Assembly (NCBI GenBank): GCA_030590715.1
Contig: JAUVCU010000002.1
Coordinates: forward strand, 1-24,317
DNA length: 24,317 bases
DNA from: Lentisphaeria bacterium
GTDB taxonomy: Bacteria > Verrucomicrobiota > Lentisphaeria > Victivallales > JAUVCU01
Direction of reading: 5' to 3'
The notes below the pieces were generated by a model. It did no database searches, was not told where the DNA came from, and saw only the letters and a list, made by a program, of their open reading frames with translations. This document shows positions 7,092 to 15,404 of the stretch, piece after piece. Position numbers and translations under genes: made by a program. Every line of letters starts with the position of its first letter. Position 1 is the stretch's first letter.

Positions 7092-8178
7092 GAGTGCGGA
7101 AGTCCGTCCGAAATACGGTTTGCCTTTATCTATGACGCTTTATGTTACTCTTTTTCTGCTCGGACTTTGGGGATGTATTGCTGTGTATAACGCAACACTG
7201 TATCAGAAAGTGCCATTTCATTTTGTGGGACTTCAGTTGTTGTGGTTGCTTGCTGGAATGGTTGCTTTGTTTGTTACTTCAAAAATACCTTTTGATTTTT
7301 ATAAGAAGTATGTGATTCCGATCGCGCTTGTCTCTTATATACCTATCATTTTTGTTGTTTTGTTTGGAGTTAAGGTGAATGGAATGAGCGGGTGGTTCAG
7401 ATTCGGGTCATTTATGATTCAGCCGACAGAGTTTTCAAAAGCGCCATTTGTGCTTTTGATGGCTATTGTTTGTTCTAAATTTAAGCCAGGAATTAAGCAC
7501 TTTGCCGCTAGTTCTACAGTTATTTTATTGTGGATTGTTCCAATAATGCTTCAGCCGGATTTCGGGACTATGCTTGTTTATTTATCCTGCTTTCTTGTCG
7601 TTTACTTTATCAGTTGCGGAGATCTGAAATATCTTTTCGGTACAGTCCTCGCAGGAGTTCCTCTTTTAGTTTATATCGTTGCGGAGAAAGCATATGTTCT
7701 CGATCGGTTTAAGGGGTTTTTGAACCCGATGGAGGATCCTTATGGAGTAGGGTGGCATGTTATGCAGTTCAGGTATACCCTTGCAAACGGCGGCTTTTTC
7801 GGGCGTGGCCTTGGTAAGGCGATGTGGTCAAACTCTTATCTTCCTCTTTCTCATAGCGATTCGGCTTTTGCTTCTTTTGCTGAGGCGGTTGGGTTTGTCG
7901 GAACGTTGCCGGTTGTTTTCGGTTTTTTCTTTTTGCTGATTACCGCATTCAGGATCTCGTTGAAAATCACTGATGATTCAAGAAGAATTTTTGTGTGGGG
8001 TGTTGCTTCGATTATTTCAGTTCAGGCATTTATTCACATTAGTGTAAATCTTACAATATTCCCTACAACCGGAATAACCTTGCCATTATTTAGCTATGGG
8101 GGAAGTTCTTTGGTTTCTACTTTTATCGCATTTGGAATGCTGCTGAGTGCTGCGAGAAAAGAAGATCCTGTATCTTGA
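7072..8178 (+). CDS. SEDS-family peptidoglycan glycosyltransferase (FtsW/RodA)
   Basis: This polytopic inner-membrane enzyme polymerises lipid II into glycan strands. Family signatures: GWFRFGSFMIQPTEFSK early, DPYGVGWHVMQFRYTLANGG then FGRGLG in the middle, LPLSHSDSAFASFAEAVGF (the Asp of HSD aligns with the putative catalytic Asp of RodA), and ITLPLFSYGGSSL near the end. About ten hydrophobic segments are visible. The open frame begins at an ATG at 7036, but GTG at 7072 is chosen: AAGGAG lies seven bases upstream, and it gives a 368-residue protein of normal size. The gene overlaps the pedestal gene by 20 bases, implying coupled synthesis. FtsW and RodA cannot be told apart here; context in an mraZ cluster favours FtsW, pairing with a PBP favours either. 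Confidence 0.93.
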   Translation: MVINKSKSAEVRPKYGLPLSMTLYVTLFLLGLWGCIAVYNATLYQKVPFHFVGLQLLWLLAGMVALFVTSKIPFDFYKKYVIPIALVSYIPIIFVVLFGVKVNGMSGWFRFGSFMIQPTEFSKAPFVLLMAIVCSKFKPGIKHFAASSTVILLWIVPIMLQPDFGTMLVYLSCFLVVYFISCGDLKYLFGTVLAGVPLLVYIVAEKAYVLDRFKGFLNPMEDPYGVGWHVMQFRYTLANGGFFGRGLGKAMWSNSYLPLSHSDSAFASFAEAVGFVGTLPVVFGFFFLLITAFRISLKITDDSRRIFVWGVASIISVQAFIHISVNLTIFPTTGITLPLFSYGGSSLVSTFIAFGMLLSAARKEDPVS

Positions 8179-8278
8179 TTCGTAAGGATTCTGGCTGGGG
8201 CTTAGGTATGGTTTTTATTAAATTCAATAATGTGTGCAGAGTTCAAAGCGTAGATAGCTTGTTTGTTTTTAAAGGAAA

Positions 8279-8311
8279 AGAGCAGAAGTCCTATTTATAG
8301 ACTTCTGCTCT
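8279..8311. terminator. Bidirectional terminator between the SEDS gene and prc
   Basis: A perfect 12-bp stem (AGAGCAGAAGTC at 8279-8290 with GACTTCTGCTCT at 8300-8311) encloses a 9-base loop. On the minus strand it is followed by TTTTCCTTT, so it should end prc transcription. It also lies 100 bases after the SEDS stop and may end that operon. Confidence 0.78.
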
Positions 8312-8316
8312 GGTGA

Positions 8317-10422
8317 TTAGTATTTTGTTGAAACTGTTTTTGCGACTGAGCTTTCCATAATGTAATCAGAAAGAATATTCAGACTTTCGTCAAGGTATAG
8401 ATCTTTTTCTTTTGCTTCCTTATCTTCTTCTGATTGATTCAGCTTAAGTGCTTTTTCCTGACTTTTCTGTATCTCTTTTTCGTTAAGGTAGCTCTCTTTT
8501 CGTTTTGCTTCGTTCAATGTTACTTCGATCTTATCTTTAATTTCATTGTATCTTTCTATTTCAGATAGGAGCTTTTTGTATTCTGGATTTTCGTTTTTTC
8601 TGAGATTGTAGTTGGATTTAAGCTTTTCTATTATACTTGCTAAGTTGTTCGAGTATGAAGAGTAGTCTGCTGATGGAATAGTGTCCCATGGTAGAGCGTG
8701 CTCAAGAGAGTCTTCGCCTATATCCATTGAGTCAGTGAAAGAAGGGAATGTTATGTCTGGAATCACTCCTTTCTTTTGAGTTGACTCTCCGTTTACCCTA
8801 TAAAACTTTGCATTCGTAAACTTTATTGATCCGGCAGGTGGTCTTAATCTCCAGTATGGAAGGAGTTTGTTAAGGTCAAAGATCGTTTGAACTGTACCTT
8901 TTCCGTGTGTGCTTCTGTCTCCTACAAGTATTGCTCTGTTGTAGTCTTTCATTGCTCCTGCAAAAATTTCAGAAGCTGATGCGCTCAGTTTGTTCATAAG
9001 GATAACAAGAGGTCCGTCGTAGAATACAGAAGGATCCGGATCGTCGCTTATTTTGATTGCTCCACTTTGATCTTTTACCTGGACAATTGGTCCTGATTTT
9101 ATAAACAGGCCTGACAGGCTGATCGCTTCAAGGAGGCTTCCGCCTCCGTTTGAGCGGATGTCAAAAACAATCCCTTCTACCTGTTCTTTTTTAAAGTTGT
9201 TTATTATTTTCTTTACGTCTCTTGTGGAGCTCTTGTAATCCTCGTTGTTCATTGCGGCTTTGAAGTCCATGTAGAATGAAGGAAGTGTGATAACGCCCAG
9301 TTTTATTTCTTTACCAAGACTGTTTTTTATTGTTTTTACTTCTCCAGAAGCTTCTGAATCTTTCAGTTTTACTGTGCCTCTTGTTATAGATATTGTTTTA
9401 GGAAGTGCGTTTATTCCTTTGCTTGACTCCAGTATTGTCAGGAGGACTTTTGATTTTTTCGGCCCGCGTATTAGTTCAACAACTCTTGAAAGAGGCATGT
9501 CTATAATATTAACCGGCTCTTCTCCTTCCTGAGCAACCGCTGTTATTCGGTCATCTGCTTTAAGGCTTCCTTCGGCTTCTGCCGGTCCTCCTGGTATGAG
9601 TTTTACAACAGCTGTGTATCCATCTTCACTTTTAAGAACAGCACCAATTCCTCCAAATGAGAGCTTCATGTTTATGTCGAAGTCTTTTTGGGTTCTTGGT
9701 TTCATGTATGTTGAATGTGGATCGTAGATCTTTGTCAGGCTCATAAGGTAAAATTCTAATACATCAAGCTCATCATTTTGCTCAAGTCTTTTCAGGTACT
9801 GATCTGTCTTTTTCAGTATCTTTTCTTCCGGAGTCCTGTCTACGTGGAAAGCACTTTCTTTTTCATTTTCATCTTTTGTAAGCTCAATAAGTTTGTAGCC
9901 TAAAATTTCATTCTTGATACGTTTGCGCCAGATCTCCTTAAGGTCATTATCTGTCTGTGCACGCTCTACTTTGCTTCGGTCCGTAATGAATTCTTCGTTT
10001 ATAGTGAAGTCAAAACCTTTTTTAACACTTTGCTCTGCAAAACTTTTATATAGTTTGATTTTTTTGAGAAGCAGATTGTACACTTCATAGGCAAAATCAA
10101 CGTTGTTGTTTACTAGTGAGTCATCCAGATTGTATCTTTCATGTTCAAACTTGGATATATCGCTTTTAGTGAAGTAAATCTTAGTCGGATCAAGTGTTTT
10201 GAAATATTCGTCAAAAAGCTCAGATGAAATATCATTATTGATAGGTTGTTGATTGTAGTGCTGATTGCTTATTATGGTTGCCGTAAGTTTTCCTATATTT
10301 CCGTGTTTTTCTTCCGGCTTAAGCTCTTTTACTGCCGATTCTGCATTTGTTTGTGCAAAAGAGGTTATCGTCAGATTGGCAGCTATAAATAGAGATGGAA
10401 TGTATTTCAGAAAATTATGCAT
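8317..10422 (-). CDS. prc: Carboxy-terminal (tail-specific) processing protease, Prc type
   Basis: A periplasmic serine protease of family S41 that cuts proteins near their C-terminus. The 701 residues match the Prc/Tsp subgroup (E. coli 682) rather than the shorter CtpA. In order: a signal peptide (1-23, cleavage after SFA), a helical N-terminal region (about 40-240), a PDZ domain (about 250-335, FGGIGAVL...GGPAEAEGSLKADDRI), the S41 core (about 375-560) with substrate-strand motif DIRSNGGGSL, catalytic Ser at about 482 in SASASEIFAGA and Lys at about 508 in HGKGTVQ, and a charged helical tail (about 590-690) like the Prc C-terminal domain. Substrates are unknown; E. coli Prc processes PBP3/FtsI and trims MepS. 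It sits next to the division cluster but on the opposite strand. Confidence 0.95.
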   Translation of the reverse strand: MHNFLKYIPSLFIAANLTITSFAQTNAESAVKELKPEEKHGNIGKLTATIISNQHYNQQPINNDISSELFDEYFKTLDPTKIYFTKSDISKFEHERYNLDDSLVNNNVDFAYEVYNLLLKKIKLYKSFAEQSVKKGFDFTINEEFITDRSKVERAQTDNDLKEIWRKRIKNEILGYKLIELTKDENEKESAFHVDRTPEEKILKKTDQYLKRLEQNDELDVLEFYLMSLTKIYDPHSTYMKPRTQKDFDINMKLSFGGIGAVLKSEDGYTAVVKLIPGGPAEAEGSLKADDRITAVAQEGEEPVNIIDMPLSRVVELIRGPKKSKVLLTILESSKGINALPKTISITRGTVKLKDSEASGEVKTIKNSLGKEIKLGVITLPSFYMDFKAAMNNEDYKSSTRDVKKIINNFKKEQVEGIVFDIRSNGGGSLLEAISLSGLFIKSGPIVQVKDQSGAIKISDDPDPSVFYDGPLVILMNKLSASASEIFAGAMKDYNRAILVGDRSTHGKGTVQTIFDLNKLLPYWRLRPPAGSIKFTNAKFYRVNGESTQKKGVIPDITFPSFTDSMDIGEDSLEHALPWDTIPSADYSSYSNNLASIIEKLKSNYNLRKNENPEYKKLLSEIERYNEIKDKIEVTLNEAKRKESYLNEKEIQKSQEKALKLNQSEEDKEAKEKDLYLDESLNILSDYIMESSVAKTVSTKY

Positions 10423-10564
10423 GATGCACTCTCTTTTGATGTTGTTATTTTTATTGGTTCTAGAGGTTAACTATTGCATTCATCATACTCAATGTCAATT
10501 CTCTCATCATGGTATGGTGATGATTGCGTCAATAAATTCTAATATCAAAACTTTTAATATGCTA

Positions 10565-10589
10565 ACGGGGTAGTCGGTTTACTCCTCCT
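10565..10589 (+). repeat. Left terminal inverted repeat of the MITE
   Basis: 25 bases starting ACGGGGTAGTCGG; pairs with 10734-10758 at 23 of 25 positions. Confidence 0.88.
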
Positions 10590-10733
10590 ATCCCACATTT
10601 TTTCTAAAACTGATGGTTAATCGCTATATTGATTCTCGGCATCGCCGTTTTCCTTTGATAAACCTTCAGTCGTATTGCTTAATGGGTTCCATTACATAGT
10701 TTCTGACCAAGAAGCTCAACCTGTCATTGTAAC

Positions 10734-10758
10734 AGGAGGAGCTAACCGACTACCCCGT
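10734..10758 (-). repeat. Right terminal inverted repeat of the MITE
   Basis: 25 bases ending CCGACTACCCCGT; inverted copy of 10565-10589, followed directly by the second copy of the 8-base duplication ATATGCTA. Confidence 0.88.
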
Positions 10759-10766
10759 ATATGCTA

Positions 10767-11068
10767 TAAGCGCTTGAAAAGGAGACGCAATAATTAAAGT
10801 GAAGTGCTGATAAGGTGTTGGCCTGTTTATTTAGATTCTTTCTCATTTGAATCATACTTTTTTATCAAAAAATAAGTACTTAAAAGTTATTTTTTAATGA
10901 GAAATAAAAAAAAACGAATGATGAAAAATAATCGAGTTTTTTTCTTATGTAGATATGCTAATTTACCCACCAAACAACAATGATAATGTATACAACTACT
11001 ATATGATGTATATTGAATTTAACTAAAATATTTTACAATTTAACAAAAAAAATAGGCTGGGTCTTGTA
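10767..11068. other. AT-rich leader upstream of ackA
   Basis: About 300 bases, very rich in A and T, without an open frame of note. It must carry the ackA promoter. AAGCGCTT at 10768-10775 is a short palindrome. I cannot pick a convincing -35/-10 pair. Confidence 0.35.
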
Positions 11069-12268
11069 ATGAAAGTTTTGGTAATAAACGCGGGAAGTTC
11101 GTCACTGAAATTCACACTGTTTTCAATGACTAACAAAGAAGTAATAGCAAAGGGAATTCTCGAAAGAGTTGGAACTGATAAACCACAATTTACATATAAG
11201 CCAACAGGTAAGGAAGGATTTGAAGGTGATTGCTCTATTAAGGATCACGTTGAAGGTCTTAAACTAATCTGTGAAAAACTTACAGACCCGGAAGTTGGAG
11301 TTATTTCTCACCTCACTGAAGTAAGAGCAATCGGTCACCGTGTTGTTCATGGTGGAGAAAAGGTAAGCGCACCTGTTATTGTTGATGATGAAATCAAAAA
11401 TGTTATTCGTGAGTGTATCGCACTTGCACCACTTCACAACCCGGCTAACCTTGCTGGTATTGAAGCTTGTGAAGAAATTTTTCCTTCTACTCCGAATATT
11501 GCTGTTTTTGATACAGCATTTCACCAAACTATGCCTGCAGAAGCTTTCCTGTATGCTCTACCTTATGAGCTTTATACAGAAAACGCTGTTCGTCGTTACG
11601 GATTTCACGGGACTTCACACGACTTCGTAGCTCATGCTACAGCTGATTTTCTTGGAGAGAAATACGAAAGCCTTAATATCATTACTTGCCACATCGGTAA
11701 CGGATGCAGTATGGCTGCTATTCAAGAAGGAAAAGTTGTTGACACTACAATGGGAATGACTCCTCTTGAAGGTCTGATGATGGGAACACGTTGTGGTGAT
11801 ATTGATCCTGCTATCGTAACATGGCTTATGGATCAGGGTAAGACTTCTGCTGAAGTTAACAACATCATGAACAAAGAGAGTGGTATTCTTGGAGTAGCTG
11901 GTATTGGAAGCAGCGATATGCGTGATCTTCTTAAAGCTGTTGAAGAGGGTAACGAGCAAGCACAGATTGCTTTCAAAATGTTTACTCGCCGTATTTCTCA
12001 ATACATTGGTTCTTACGCTGTAACTCTTAAACGCCCTGACGTAATTGTATTTACTGGTGGTGTTGGAGAATACGGACGTGCAGTACGTGAAGAAGTTGTT
12101 AACTCTCTGGCTGTGTTCAACACTCGTGTTGATCAGGAAGTGAACGAAGCAACTTATGGAACAGAAGCGGTAATCTCTACAAAAGACAGCCGCATCAAAG
12201 TTGTTGTGATGCCGACTGATGAAGAGCTGAAGATCGCTCAAAGCGCTCAGGCAATTCTGGAAGCCTAG
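11069..12268 (+). CDS. ackA: Acetate kinase
   Basis: The enzyme interconverts acetyl phosphate plus ADP with acetate plus ATP, the energy-yielding last step of acetate overflow. The 399 residues match the family in length. Signatures: MKVLVINAGSSSLKF at the N-terminus (phosphate-binding motif of the ASKHA fold), AIGHRVVHGGE, FDTAFHQTMP, YGFHGTSHDFV, HIGNGCSMAA, TTMGMTPLEGLMMGTRCGDI, and VFTGGVGEYGRAVR near the end. The start is fixed by the family N-terminus; the ribosome binding site is poor (GGGT). pta follows 89 bases later, but a strong terminator lies between them. Cytoplasmic. Confidence 0.98.
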   Translation: MKVLVINAGSSSLKFTLFSMTNKEVIAKGILERVGTDKPQFTYKPTGKEGFEGDCSIKDHVEGLKLICEKLTDPEVGVISHLTEVRAIGHRVVHGGEKVSAPVIVDDEIKNVIRECIALAPLHNPANLAGIEACEEIFPSTPNIAVFDTAFHQTMPAEAFLYALPYELYTENAVRRYGFHGTSHDFVAHATADFLGEKYESLNIITCHIGNGCSMAAIQEGKVVDTTMGMTPLEGLMMGTRCGDIDPAIVTWLMDQGKTSAEVNNIMNKESGILGVAGIGSSDMRDLLKAVEEGNEQAQIAFKMFTRRISQYIGSYAVTLKRPDVIVFTGGVGEYGRAVREEVVNSLAVFNTRVDQEVNEATYGTEAVISTKDSRIKVVVMPTDEELKIAQSAQAILEA

Positions 12269-12283
12269 TTGACATGCTTCATT

Positions 12284-12313
12284 ACTCCCTTAAAACTTAA
12301 GGGAGTTTTTTTT
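12284..12313 (+). terminator. Rho-independent terminator or attenuator between ackA and pta
   Basis: A perfect 10-bp stem (ACTCCCTTAA at 12284-12293, TTAAGGGAGT at 12297-12306) with a 3-base loop, followed by a run of eight T (12306-12313). This is a textbook intrinsic terminator placed inside the ackA-pta pair. Confidence 0.9.
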
Positions 12314-12357
12314 GATCTATAATAATTTTTATATATAACATTTGAGAGGTACTAAAA

Positions 12358-13365
12358 ATGGCTGTAATCGATAAGATTATTGCGAAAGCGAAATCAGCAG
12401 ACAAAAAACTTGTATTGCCGGAAGGTCATGATGCACGCGTTGTTGCTGCTGCAAACAAGATTGTTGAAGAAGGCGTTGCTGAAGTTGTTGTTCTTGGAAC
12501 TGAAGAAGAGATTGCAAAAGCATGTGCTGAAGCTGGTGTGACTGAAAGGAAGTTCGAAGTTATCGATCCTGCTACATCTGAGCTTATCACTGAATTCGCT
12601 GAAGAATTTTGTGAGCTACGCAAGAAGAAAGGAATGGTAATGGATAAAGCCATTTCGATCATGAAAACACGTCTTTTCTTCGGGAATATGATGGCACGCA
12701 AAGGTCTTGTTGACGGTCTTGTTGCAGGAAGTATCGCTTCTACTGGTGATATGCTTCGCGCTTCTTTTACTGTTATCGGTACTGCTAAAGGAATTAATAC
12801 TGGAAGCAGCTGTTTTGTAATGGATCTTGCTACTCCTGCTCCTGCTGGAGATGAGGTTCTTCTTTTTGCTGACTGTGGTGTTAATCCAGATCCGAATGCA
12901 GAACAGCTTGTTGATATCGCGATGGCTACAGCTTCTACATATCGTTCTCTTGTTGGTGAAACTCCAAAAGTTGCTTTCCTTGGTTTCTCTACTAAAGGAA
13001 GTGCAGAACACGCCTCTCTTGATAAGATCGTTGAAGCAGCGAAGCTTTGCAAAGCAAAAGTTGAAGCCGAAAACCTTGATATTATCGTTGACGGTGAACT
13101 TCAGGCGGACGCGGCAATTGTTCCTTCTGTTGCGGCAAGCAAGTGTGCTGACAGCCCGCTTAAAGGTGAAGCTAACGTTCTTATCTTCCCTGACCTGAAC
13201 TCAGGTAACATTGCATACAAACTTACACAGCGTCTTGCTGGAGCTGGTGCTTACGGACCAATCCTTCAGGGACTTGCTCGTCCGGTGAATGACCTTTCTC
13301 GTGGTTGTTCAGCAGACGATATTTATGGCGTAGCTGCTATTACTGTTTGCCAGGCTATCGGATAA
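12358..13365 (+). CDS. pta: Phosphate acetyltransferase (short form)
   Basis: The enzyme converts acetyl-CoA and phosphate to acetyl phosphate and CoA, supplying AckA. The 335-residue protein is the catalytic domain alone, without the N-terminal P-loop and DRTGG regulatory domains of the long E. coli form. Signatures: VLPEGHDARVVAAANKI at the N-terminus, DGLVAGSIASTGDMLRASF, FADCGVNPDPNAEQL, KVAFLGFSTKGSAEH, DGELQADAAIVP, and FPDLNSGNIAYKLTQRLAGA near the C-terminus. GAGAGGT stands seven bases before the ATG. It ends in its own strong terminator. Confidence 0.97.
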   Translation: MAVIDKIIAKAKSADKKLVLPEGHDARVVAAANKIVEEGVAEVVVLGTEEEIAKACAEAGVTERKFEVIDPATSELITEFAEEFCELRKKKGMVMDKAISIMKTRLFFGNMMARKGLVDGLVAGSIASTGDMLRASFTVIGTAKGINTGSSCFVMDLATPAPAGDEVLLFADCGVNPDPNAEQLVDIAMATASTYRSLVGETPKVAFLGFSTKGSAEHASLDKIVEAAKLCKAKVEAENLDIIVDGELQADAAIVPSVAASKCADSPLKGEANVLIFPDLNSGNIAYKLTQRLAGAGAYGPILQGLARPVNDLSRGCSADDIYGVAAITVCQAIG

Positions 13366-13392
13366 ACGATTTTTTCGATTATCTAATATATA

Positions 13393-13429
13393 GGGCTAAA
13401 AGCATTTTCATCGCTTTTGGCCCTTTTTA
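13393..13429 (+). terminator. Rho-independent terminator after pta
   Basis: An 11-bp stem with one G-T pair (GGGCTAAAAGC at 13393-13403, GCTTTTGGCCC at 13413-13423), a 9-base loop and the T-rich tail TTTTTAT. It separates pta from efp. Confidence 0.9.
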
Positions 13430-13502
13430 TTTTCTTGTATATTTTCTAACTCTTCATATATTTGGCGTATCAGAAAATTTAATTATTATTTAGAGGTATA
13501 AA

Positions 13503-14069
13503 ATGTATTCATGTCAAGACCTTCGTAAAGGGCTTAAGATTCAAATCAATAATCAACCTTGGGTAATTACAGAGTTCGATTTCCGCAAGCCGGGAAAAGG
13601 AACAGGTCTTTACCGTTGTAAAATGAGAAACTTGATAAGTGGAAATACTCAGGAAATCACATACCGCCCTTCAGATAAAATAGAACAACCTGACCTGGAA
13701 AACCGTGATATGTACTACTCGTATCCGGAAGGCGATAAATTTGTATTCAGCTGTTCTGAAACATATGAAGAAGTGCACGTTCAAAAAGAGAAGCTTGGAA
13801 AGAAACAATTCTTTCTTCTTCCAGATGCCTTTTGTGAAATCCTTTTCTTCAACGGAGAAGCTATCGATATCGAACTTCCAATTTTCATTGAGAAAGAGAT
13901 TACAGAGACTGAGCCGGGACTACGTGGTGATACTGCGACAAATGTTCTCAAGCCAGCGAAGTTGGATAATGGTTACGAAATGAATGTTCCAATCTTCATC
14001 AACGAAGGTGACGTTATTAAGATTGATACAAGAACAGGAGATTATGTTGAGCGAGTTTCAAAAGCATAA
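13503..14069 (+). CDS. efp: Elongation factor P
   Basis: EF-P binds between the P and E sites of the ribosome and relieves stalling at polyproline stretches. The 188 residues are the normal length for three beta-barrel domains. The N-terminal KOW-like domain carries the loop RKPGKGTGLYR, where K32 corresponds to the lysine modified in E. coli (K34). The C-terminal domain has the usual FINEGDVIKIDTRTGDYVERV. GAGG stands six bases upstream of the ATG. The 3' end overlaps the ligase gene that should modify K32, a direct sign that the two act together. Confidence 0.98.
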   Translation: MYSCQDLRKGLKIQINNQPWVITEFDFRKPGKGTGLYRCKMRNLISGNTQEITYRPSDKIEQPDLENRDMYYSYPEGDKFVFSCSETYEEVHVQKEKLGKKQFFLLPDAFCEILFFNGEAIDIELPIFIEKEITETEPGLRGDTATNVLKPAKLDNGYEMNVPIFINEGDVIKIDTRTGDYVERVSKA

Positions 14070-14979
14070 TGATCTTGATTTCTTAAGAAGTTTAAAGCCG
14101 CGCTTTGAAATAAAGTCGCGGCTTTTTTCTGCCATACGCAACTATTTTGAGTCAAATGGATTTCTTCTAACTGAAACTCCTGTAATGATAGATGCTCCTG
14201 CCCCGGAAGAATATATCGAGGCCCCATCGGTGAATGATATGTTTCTGCGTACATCACCAGAACTTCAGATGAAGCGACTTCTTGCTGCCGGTTTTGAAAA
14301 GATATATCAGATCGGTTCATGTTTCAGGGAAGGGGAAGTTGGCCAGTTTCACCGCGTCGAGTTTTCCATGCTCGAGTGGTATGAAGTCGGTGCTGACTAC
14401 AATGATCTTATCGAATTTACTTTTTCTATGCTTCAGGAGCTTTCCGCAAAAGTCTTGAAGTCTGATTCTGTTGTTTATGGAAATCATACAATAGAATTCA
14501 ATTCCGGCTACGAACGCATTTCTGTTCACGAGGCTTTTGCCAAGTATACTGATACGACTCCTGAAGAAGCTATTGCTACTGATGATTTCGATGAAATCCT
14601 TGTCGATTTTATTGAGCCTAATCTCGGCGTTTCAAAACCGACCTTTCTGGTGGATTATCCGGCAAAATGCGCTGCGTTATCCCGATTGAAGAAAGATAAT
14701 CCAGCAGTAGCAGAACGCTGGGAGTTGTATCTTGGCGGAATTGAGATCGCCAATGCCTACAGCGAATTGGTCGATCCTGAAATTCAGCGGGTCCGCTTTG
14801 CTGAATCTATCGAAAATCGTCGTTCGACTGGATATAAAGATTACCCTAAACCAACTGACTTTTATAACGCAATTGATTCGGGGATCCCAGAATCGGCTGG
14901 CTGTGCGTTGGGTATGGACCGCCTGGCAATGGTCTTCACTAACGCTGAAAGTATTTCTGAAGTAATCTTCCCGCAGTAG
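14044..14979 (+). CDS. epmA: EF-P lysine ligase EpmA (LysRS-like)
   Basis: EpmA (GenX/PoxA/YjeA) is a class II lysyl-tRNA synthetase paralogue that attaches (R)-beta-lysine to EF-P. It has the class II core but no N-terminal anticodon-binding domain: APEEYIEAPSV, SPELQMKRLLAAGFEKIYQI, motif 2 FREGE...FHRVEFSMLEWY, and motif 3 CALGMDRLAMVF, plus GGIEIANAYSELVDP. The start used here gives 311 residues (E. coli 325). The frame extends to 13984 inside efp, but ATG at 14044 (or the next codon, TTG) has AGGAG at 14036-14040 and fits the family. It overlaps efp by 26 bases, so the two are translationally coupled. EpmB, which makes beta-lysine, is not in the window. Confidence 0.95.
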   Translation: MLSEFQKHNDLDFLRSLKPRFEIKSRLFSAIRNYFESNGFLLTETPVMIDAPAPEEYIEAPSVNDMFLRTSPELQMKRLLAAGFEKIYQIGSCFREGEVGQFHRVEFSMLEWYEVGADYNDLIEFTFSMLQELSAKVLKSDSVVYGNHTIEFNSGYERISVHEAFAKYTDTTPEEAIATDDFDEILVDFIEPNLGVSKPTFLVDYPAKCAALSRLKKDNPAVAERWELYLGGIEIANAYSELVDPEIQRVRFAESIENRRSTGYKDYPKPTDFYNAIDSGIPESAGCALGMDRLAMVFTNAESISEVIFPQ

Positions 14980-15404
14980 CGGGAGTTGAGAACTGTCCTA
15001 CTTTGCTGTCCTCTCTTTTTCTTGCTTTTCTGAAAGACCTGTTCTGAATGGCTCTAACTTTAGCCATCTTTTCTATAGTTGTCGGAATGTGGCTTTGCGA
15101 TCATTTTCGAGCGTTTTTTTGTCATGGATTTATATTTTCTGCGACGCTTTTTTACTGCTCGGGGCGCACTGAAGAGAATCGTGAGCAGCATCTTCTTTGC
15201 TGTCTACCTTACTGGGTAATAACTTGTTTATAGGTAGGACTCCGTCTGGCTATTACTTGTAATGGAGTGTTTCTACATAAAAAACTTCCCGTGCTTCCTC
15301 GTGTATCAAGGTTTTAAAGGTAATAGCTCGCTTCGTAAATTTTATAAAAATCAGATTGTCTCTAATTTGATTTTGTGGAAGTCTATGGGTTGTAAGAAAG
15401 AAAG
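14980..15404. other. Gene-free stretch after epmA
   Basis: No convincing gene; the open frames here are short, lack ribosome binding sites and look random. CCCGC (14970-14974) pairs with GCGGG (14979-14983) across the epmA stop codon. ATGGCT (15048-15053) pairs with AGCCAT (15062-15067), followed by CTTTTCT, a weak terminator candidate for the efp-epmA transcript. Confidence 0.4.

Larger units (their letters stand above)
10565..10758. mobile_element. 194-bp MITE with 25-bp terminal inverted repeats and 8-bp target duplication
   Basis: The left end (10565-10589) begins ACGGGGTAGTCGGTT and ends CTCCTCCT; the right end (10734-10758) is its reverse complement with 23 of 25 positions equal, the two mismatches lying side by side at positions 16-17. 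Immediately outside both ends is the same 8-base direct repeat ATATGCTA (10557-10564 and 10759-10766), a target-site duplication. The 144-base interior has no open frame. This is the structure of a non-autonomous miniature inverted-repeat element, moved by a transposase in trans. An 8-bp duplication is typical of the IS1595 family among others, and a remnant of such a transposase lies at 23718-23921. The link between the two is inference. It sits between the starts of prc and ackA. Confidence 0.88.

Noticed and set aside
11615..12241. Long antisense frame (208 codons) opposite ackA, and a similar one opposite pta (12426-13052)
   Set aside because: Shadow frames produced by the strong codon bias of these genes; Ser/Asn- or Ala/Ser-rich with no domain signal.
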